From Agrypnia vestita (taxonomy: Eukaryota > Arthropoda > Insecta > Trichoptera > Phryganeidae): DNA of 64,000 nt. Position numbers and translations under genes: made by a program. Of this stretch, positions 58,415-64,000 are shown one piece after another; the first letter of the stretch is position 1; every line of letters starts with the position of its first letter. The notes beneath the pieces are model-generated. The model saw nothing but the letters and a program-made list of their open reading frames with translations. It had not been told where the DNA came from and did not search any database. Location of the stretch: assembly GCA_016648135.1 (NCBI GenBank), contig JADDOH010010300.1, positions 1-64,000 of the forward strand. The letters are read 5' to 3'.

Positions 58415-58460
58415 TCATTGTCCTGAAGAAGGGAGCATCGCTCCCGAAACTTGTTGAATT
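58415..58460 (+). ncRNA. Hammerhead-like motif (H), variant
   Basis: CTGAAGA (58423-58429), a perfect 6-bp stem II (GGGAGC/GCTCCC), GAAAC (58446-58450), then TTGTTG. Core position 7 is A, which is tolerated. Stem III (ACTTGT) is only partly self-complementary and the triplet would be GTT. Flanks look like a PLE terminus, but no coding tail was found beside it. Confidence 0.45.
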
Positions 58461-59590
58461 TTATTTTTTTATTTTATTTTACTTTGGGAAACATACAGTA
58501 AAATGTAATAAAACAATTATATAATATCAAAAAAATATTCGTTTAGTATGACCAGTGAAGTTTCCTCGAAGCTGGTAAAAATATTTGATCTATGTGTGAT
58601 TAAAACAATGTTTAAATTATTTTAGTTATAATTGATCAGTTGCTAATGTTTTTCTTTAAATAATGTATGTTTCTCTGTTCACAAGACTTTGCCGTTGTAA
58701 TTAATCTTGAAAGCGTACCCTAGAATGTGGTTACCTTCGAAAATAAAATTAAAACACTTTCACATCCAACGTAAAAAAACACACCAAGAATAGCTACTTT
58801 TGATTAGGTTTCAAACCTTTTTGTTCAATATTAGGAATCCGTCTTTATGACCCCTTCCCCACCTCACCATCGTAACGGTTTGTGGAGGATCCATCGGGGT
58901 AAATATAATACTTTTGTCAAGTGAAGTGTACAGCTCAGACGGAAGAAGACCGCCATATTCAATATTAGTATCAAAATACACAAGTCTTTAGAAATGAACC
59001 AAGAACGGCCGTTATCGTCTTTGAATTTGAGATAATATAATATGTTCGACTGGACGCGGTATTTGCGCTCCGATCACAAAGCCAAGGACGCGCGCGTTTT
59101 GAATTGGCAGGATAAAAAATTGTTGAATATTCAGTTTCGCTCAAATTTTTCGGATAAAAATACACAAATACGTAAAATATTTGCGCTGTAGGTGTCCGAT
59201 ATTGCCGTGACGTCATTTCGAAACCCACAGTTCTATTAAAAATATCACCGTAAGGCAAACAATGTTTTAAGGCTTTTTGGACGTGTCTCTGCAAACAGGA
59301 ATCAACCCACAAATTAAAGAATGTTTTATATATATAGATACCGGAGTGAATAGAAAATGCTCATCTGTATTCTGCAAAACAGATTAATGCTTTGCGGCGT
59401 TTTACAAGTAAAATATTAAAATTCTTAAAATCATCATTTTAATTGTGTTTAATATTTTACATTAAAGATTCGGGATGCTTGGAAAACCACACTGACTTCA
59501 GGTCCTGATTTGGAATTTTTTAATGTTAAATATTTTTTATTATTGAAGCCCGCTTTTCCTTAAATATTAAATATATTGTATTCATTTTAC
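58461..59590. other. No gene seen
   Basis: The 113-aa minus frame (59312-58971) is open but unrecognised. Confidence 0.4.
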
Positions 59591-59757
59591 TAATTTTATT
59601 TTTACAACTTTATGAAACTCTGACTATATATTTATTATAAGAACCCTACGGATGTGTTGAGATTCGATTCTCTATTACTAATTTTATTTTTACAATTTTA
59701 TGAATCCTGAACGATATTTTACAGGAACCATATGGATGTGTAGAGATTCGATTCTCG
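59591..59757. repeat. Diverged tandem duplication
   Basis: TAATTTTATTTTTACAA...GGATGTG-T-GAGATTCGATTCTC occurs twice, with a period of about 90 bp (59591-59675 and 59678-59757). The second copy continues into a PLE-like terminus. Confidence 0.6.
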
Positions 59758-59790
59758 ACTGTTTCGCTGTAGTCATCAAGAGAGTGCCCT
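59748..59790 (-). ncRNA. Hammerhead-like motif (I), degenerate
   Basis: Minus strand: TTGATGACTACAGCGAAACAGTCGAGAAT. Part of stem II is deleted and the leading C is T. TCGAGAATCG after it matches the downstream flank of motifs A and B, so this is the same family in decay. Confidence 0.4.
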
Positions 59791-62375
59791 AACGCCACGG
59801 GGTCAAGGACGTACTGATAAATTTATCTGATTACTGACCTCTTCGTACACGATATTCGTTGTTTCATTACGTACATATGAAACATGACAATATACCTAAA
59901 TAATGACTTATATCAGGATGGCACCCTTGGAGGCTGGATCTTGTTTGCATAATACGTCTAATTTGAGAAGATAATTATAAAATTTAGTTTGTGAATAAGT
60001 GTTCAAAAAAGACAATTTCTCAGCCATGTAAGATACGGCGATAATGATATCTAACGGCAGAGGAAGATGCTAAGCGTTCTTACCATTTCTACCGATGCAG
60101 TAAGAAGATGAAGACCATTATATTTAAATATTTCTTCACCAGCTTGTATACTTGTCTCGCTCTTGTCGAATTACAAGCGAGTGACGTGCAACCGTCCACG
60201 AGGTCAATACAATAATTCGGGCACGTTTTTGCAGCGTTCCACAGTTTCTTCCGAAGGAGTGTCCACGGATTGTGTGCACTCCTGAGACATAAGAACCCTG
60301 AGGTGTTAAGCCATTGAAGTGGAATAACGAGTCTCACTCGTAATTTTTTAAAACTTTTTTAAATTAGTAAATGAAAAAATAAATTTAATTTACTGATTAG
60401 CGTTATGTTTGGGTCGTTCATTCGTTTGTTAATTTCTAGTTGTTTTTAGCAAATTCATTCTCTTCATCCCGTGTACTATTTTGTGAAACAGAAAATATAG
60501 ATATGGCGGACCAGGTCTTGCGCGTTCAACCTGGTTCACGGATAAACTCATTATCATTATTATTACGACTTGTATGTCGTATCTGATACGCGTGTAGTAA
60601 AGCGCGAATCACATTAGCCAAAAGTCAGCAACAAGTAATCAAGATCTTACGCCTACTGCGAATACCGAATTGAATTCACGTTTTATTATCCGATGTATTT
60701 TAAGAATAATCTCAATTATTAATACATATGTAATCCGCGATAAGAAACGATTAAAAACGTCGTACGGTAGCCCAGTACGACAAATGTGCGATATTGTAAG
60801 AAAAGAATGCGGTTTTCCCGACAATCGCTCAGCAGTTTCACGTGCTTTTAATCTTGCTTATATCCACTCGCTTGCCCCACATTTTACTATAATAATTTAT
60901 TTTTAGACAATGATTGTTTATCGTAGATAAAAAAAAACATACCACATGAATATTTTATTTTTATTTAGTGATAGTTTTTTATTTTTAAAATATTTTAAAT
61001 ACATACTTAAAAGATTTTTTACGCGCGATCGAAAATCCTCATTTGACATGACTGCTCTAGGGGATCTTCGCGGAAGTCCACTATTTAGGACCGGAGCAAG
61101 CGATGTAAATTTATTTAATTTGTTAGTAAATTAATAGTAAATTAATTTAATTTGTGTTTAATTCTTAATTTATAATATTATATATAATAATAACTTTGTA
61201 AAACAACTTGATCGACTGAATCATACTAATTTGTTTTAGTTACATTAACAATGCTAATAAATAATACCTTTGTTTTTTTTTAACTATTAGGAAATATTTA
61301 TAACACAGGTGTGAAGAGAAAATTACTATCAGAATTTTGAAAAAAAAAATTGATTTATTTCTCAGATACCTTTTTCCACCCATATTCTAAGCACACGATT
61401 ATTTTTATTTTAGATAATAACTGTGTATAACCACAAAATTATTACTCGAAACATTAAAAATGTTCTTTATTCGTTTGATATTAATAGTTGACGCTATGTC
61501 AAAAATATTTCCAAAATTATAAAAAATTGTTCCGATATATATCTCGATTATCCCTCGTCGTTGGAGAAAACACTGACCCGAATAAAAAAATTCCAGATCT
61601 TTGCCAAAAAAAACATAATACCGGCTCACTTAGCTTTATGAAAGGAAAACACGAAATTCAGAAAATAAAAAGTTAAAAAATCAAGGGTGGAAAAACTTTT
61701 AAAAGAGAGGAGAACTTAAAATAATCGTTTTTAAGCATTTTTGTACAATAATGATCATATTCATCCTTCCATGATTCTTCTTAAAGCATTTCTCGGAATA
61801 TGATCGTCGAAGGGCATTTTTTTGTCATTTTTGACAGTTCTATCCCAATTGTTTTCTGACAGGTGACAGATATTCAAATACTTGCCAGTAAGAAGACTGA
61901 AATGTAATTTATTGAGCTGTAGATGTTGAGTTTTTCTCATTAAATGTCTATTCTACGAAAGAGTCTCTTTGAAGTAATATGCTTTATATCCCATATATGT
62001 ATAACGTTACATCCCTTTAAACATGTAATTTTAAACAAAAGTAGTCTTAGATTCTTTCACTATCAATTTTGAATGAGATAATGATTCGTTGATACAGTTA
62101 CTAAGTAGGTTCTTCTACACCCTTTATATCAAAATTCGTAGGCTGAAGAAAATGTGTGTAATTCTTGGAGAAATTTATGAAAATTCTATTAACTATATAT
62201 TATGAATATTAAAATTATTTGTATTTGTATTTCGTTAAATTTTAAAATAAATTAAAGTTATAAAAACTATTCATTTTCCGTCACTATAGACGGGTTCTAT
62301 AACGTGTACGGTGTATTATAAAAAAGGATTATCTTTTAACTCCTCACGGTTTTACAATTTATTAATAAGTGCTTC
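59791..62375. other. No gene seen
   Basis: Unrecognised frames include 60670-60906 (plus) with RQMCDIVRKECGFPDNR, which looks less random than most but matches nothing I know, and 60337-60089 (minus). Confidence 0.35.
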
Positions 62376-62930
62376 TTACTCCCTTTATATTAACTCGTGG
62401 CGTCTGCTCGCTTGCTTGCCTTGCCAGCTTGCCGTCGAAAAAACTTTGGATTGATTTTTAACCCTTTTCCCGTGATCCAATCGAGCTTAAACTTGGCAAG
62501 TAGACTCGTGGCGACGATCAAGAAGATCTATCAAATTTTCGTTAAAAAAATTAATAATTATAGTATAACTTCGGATTTTTAGAAATTTGATTTTTTCAAA
62601 TTGGAATTATTAGATAAGTTTGATTAGGTACTAGCAACGGCGGCCGGATAACGTCGCGGAATATTTTCTAAATTTGAATTACTCCGTCGGTACACATAAT
62701 AGGTACTTCACTACGAATGTCGAAAATCTAAATTGACTGTCAAATGTTTTTAGAATTTAATCTTCAAAGCATGAAGTGTCTTATCAAAGCTCAAAACATC
62801 TGACATTTTAAAAATATATTAAATTACTGTAACTTTAGTGTTATATTATATGTTTCAATTCGTCTTTAATTGTTGTTACATTTTACAAAGAAAGGGAGTA
62901 TAATAAAAACTTGGTTTTTATGGGTTACTT
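62376..62930 (+). repeat. Repeat family A, copy 4
   Basis: Full-length, same orientation as copy 1: TTACTCCCTTTATATTAACTC to AAAACTTGGTTTTTATGGGT. Differences from copy 1 are scattered substitutions and small indels. Confidence 0.85.
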
Positions 62931-63304
62931 TTTTTTAAACTCTGAGAATGCAAAATAATTTCGCGAATCACTTGTGCGTTGCTCAGAAAGCTCCTAAAAT
63001 TCTGCGCATGCGCGTAACTAGTAAATCGCGTAATTCCTTTCCTGTGTGGGGCCTTAGGCAACTGCACAAAAAGAAATCCGGGGCTCAAATCGGATCAATT
63101 AATCCCGCCGCAGTGCGAGATTAGCGGGTAGGAAATGTAAACAGCCCTTAAAGTATTTGTTTTTTTTTCTCTCTTACTGCACACTCCAACTTAATATTAT
63201 TAAGGTTTTGGTGCACAATATTTCACGTGGGGATTCAATTGGCCTAGTACATAACATTGTGCTCCAAAAATATGTAACACTTTTTTTAAACATATTAAAT
63301 GATA
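62931..63304. other. No gene seen
   Basis: Partly GC-richer, with no motif recognised. Confidence 0.4.
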
Positions 63305-63571
63305 ATATGTGGGGTATAAAAGCAAAGTCAGCAATATCCATGAAAAATTTGAATGCAGTCATCGAGGACTACTGATTAATAATAATACTGAATTTGAGTT
63401 TTTATAGGAAACATCGCCCATAAATTTATAGAAAACATGATATTGGAAGGGACAGATACATAAAATCATGAATTCAGTACATTTTAAATAATTAATCCTC
63501 AGTGACTGCATTCAAAAGATGTTTTTAATTTTTTGGATATTGCTGCCTTTGCTTTTATACCCTACATATGT
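63305..63571. mobile_element. Palindromic element, family F copy 2
   Basis: Left arm ATATGTGGGGTATAAAAGCA...CAGCAATATCCA...TTGAATGCAGTCATCGAGGA is mirrored on the right as TCCTCAGTGACTGCATTCAA...TGGATATTGCTG...TGCTTTTATACCCTACATAT. About 267 bp, noncoding. Half of it is also at 47605-47790. Confidence 0.75.
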
Positions 63572-63575
63572 AATC

Positions 63576-63887
63576 GGCCGCATTCTGAACTAAGCAATAT
63601 TACTGTTTCTGTATCTTGAAAGGTATGTATAACATATGTATGTATTGCCGCCAATTACGGTGTTTTAAGTTTGGCAAGATTGAAATTAACGAATTCAATC
63701 AATCAGAAAGCTCTAAAACGTAAAGAAACGTTAAGTTATTCACAATTACGAATAATGAGCTTTCTAATTCATTGAATTCGTTAATTTCAAATCTGTCAAA
63801 CATAAAACGTCATAAAAACGTCTCAATGTTATATAATAACTAGATAAGATACAGGAATAGCAATATTGCTTAGTTCAGAATACGAAG
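63576..63887. mobile_element. Palindromic MITE with nested inverted repeat
   Basis: Outer arms CATTCTGAACTAAGCAATAT and ATATTGCTTAGTTCAGAATA. Inner arms TTGAAATTAACGAATTCAAT and ATTGAATTCGTTAATTTCAA. It directly abuts the family F element. Noncoding. Confidence 0.75.
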
Positions 63888-64000
63888 GAATGTCGGAATA
63901 CTCGCACCTTATAAATTATTATTTTTTGCGATGTATATTACCGCTGTGTGTGTATGTGTGTGATAGATATAAATGTGAGTGCTTCTATGTTGAAAAAAAA
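63888..64000. other. Window end
   Basis: A TGTGTG microsatellite at 63945-63962 and otherwise nothing recognised. Confidence 0.5.

Noticed and set aside
1..64000. Prokaryotic defence or secretion system
   Set aside because: No operon-like gene cluster; the genes found are intron-split animal genes and the rest is transposon-derived.

Overview
This window looks like insect nuclear DNA. It is strongly AT-rich, packed with decayed transposable elements, and contains two recognisable protein genes, both split by introns. The insect call rests on three things: a first coding exon matching the arthropod start of liprin-alpha, CCTAA/TTAGG repeats (the insect telomere unit) and the mix of non-LTR, Penelope-like, hAT, MITE and tRNA-SINE relics. 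I cannot place it to order. There is no operon, CRISPR array or prokaryotic system.

Genes. TMEM183 lies on the minus strand at 38334-43062. Three exons were assembled by eye, with GT/AG splice sites and consistent phases, giving about 349 residues. The first coding exon of liprin-alpha lies on the plus strand at 52095-52343, with the rest of the gene not seen in this window. The two genes are divergent, about 9 kb apart.

Layout. 1-6 kb: two Penelope-like element (PLE) remnants flanked by inverted copies of a hammerhead-ribozyme-like motif, a MITE pair with interstitial telomere repeats, a repeat carrying heat-shock-element-like sites, and a palindromic MITE. 7-13 kb: a 94-bp tandem repeat, an LTR-like piece, and non-LTR retrotransposon relics. 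14-23 kb: copy 1 of a four-copy unknown repeat (family A), another PLE, and two non-LTR reverse-transcriptase relics. 24-29 kb: an LTR-like stretch with HSE-like sites and a 127-bp six-copy tandem array. 31-37 kb: non-LTR tails, a 655-bp MITE with internal repeats, a SINE, and an inverted tRNA-like repeat. 38-43 kb: TMEM183, whose first intron holds a three-level nest (SINE in MITE in hAT-like element) with target duplications at the outer and inner levels. 44-49 kb: foldback elements, a long reverse-transcriptase relic and a fourth PLE. 52-56 kb: the liprin-alpha exon, then, downstream of it, a hAT element with its transposase remnant, itself invaded by family A and a SINE. 58-64 kb: further hammerhead-like motifs, family A copy 4 and two back-to-back palindromic elements.

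The most interesting signal is the set of at least nine sequences with hammerhead ribozyme core order (CTGANGA, hairpin, GAAA, NUH) at PLE ends. They range from apparently intact to clearly broken. In the best ones stem III is so short and palindromic that cleavage would need a dimer. Nothing here was run through a search or folding program; all homology calls come from reading the translations.
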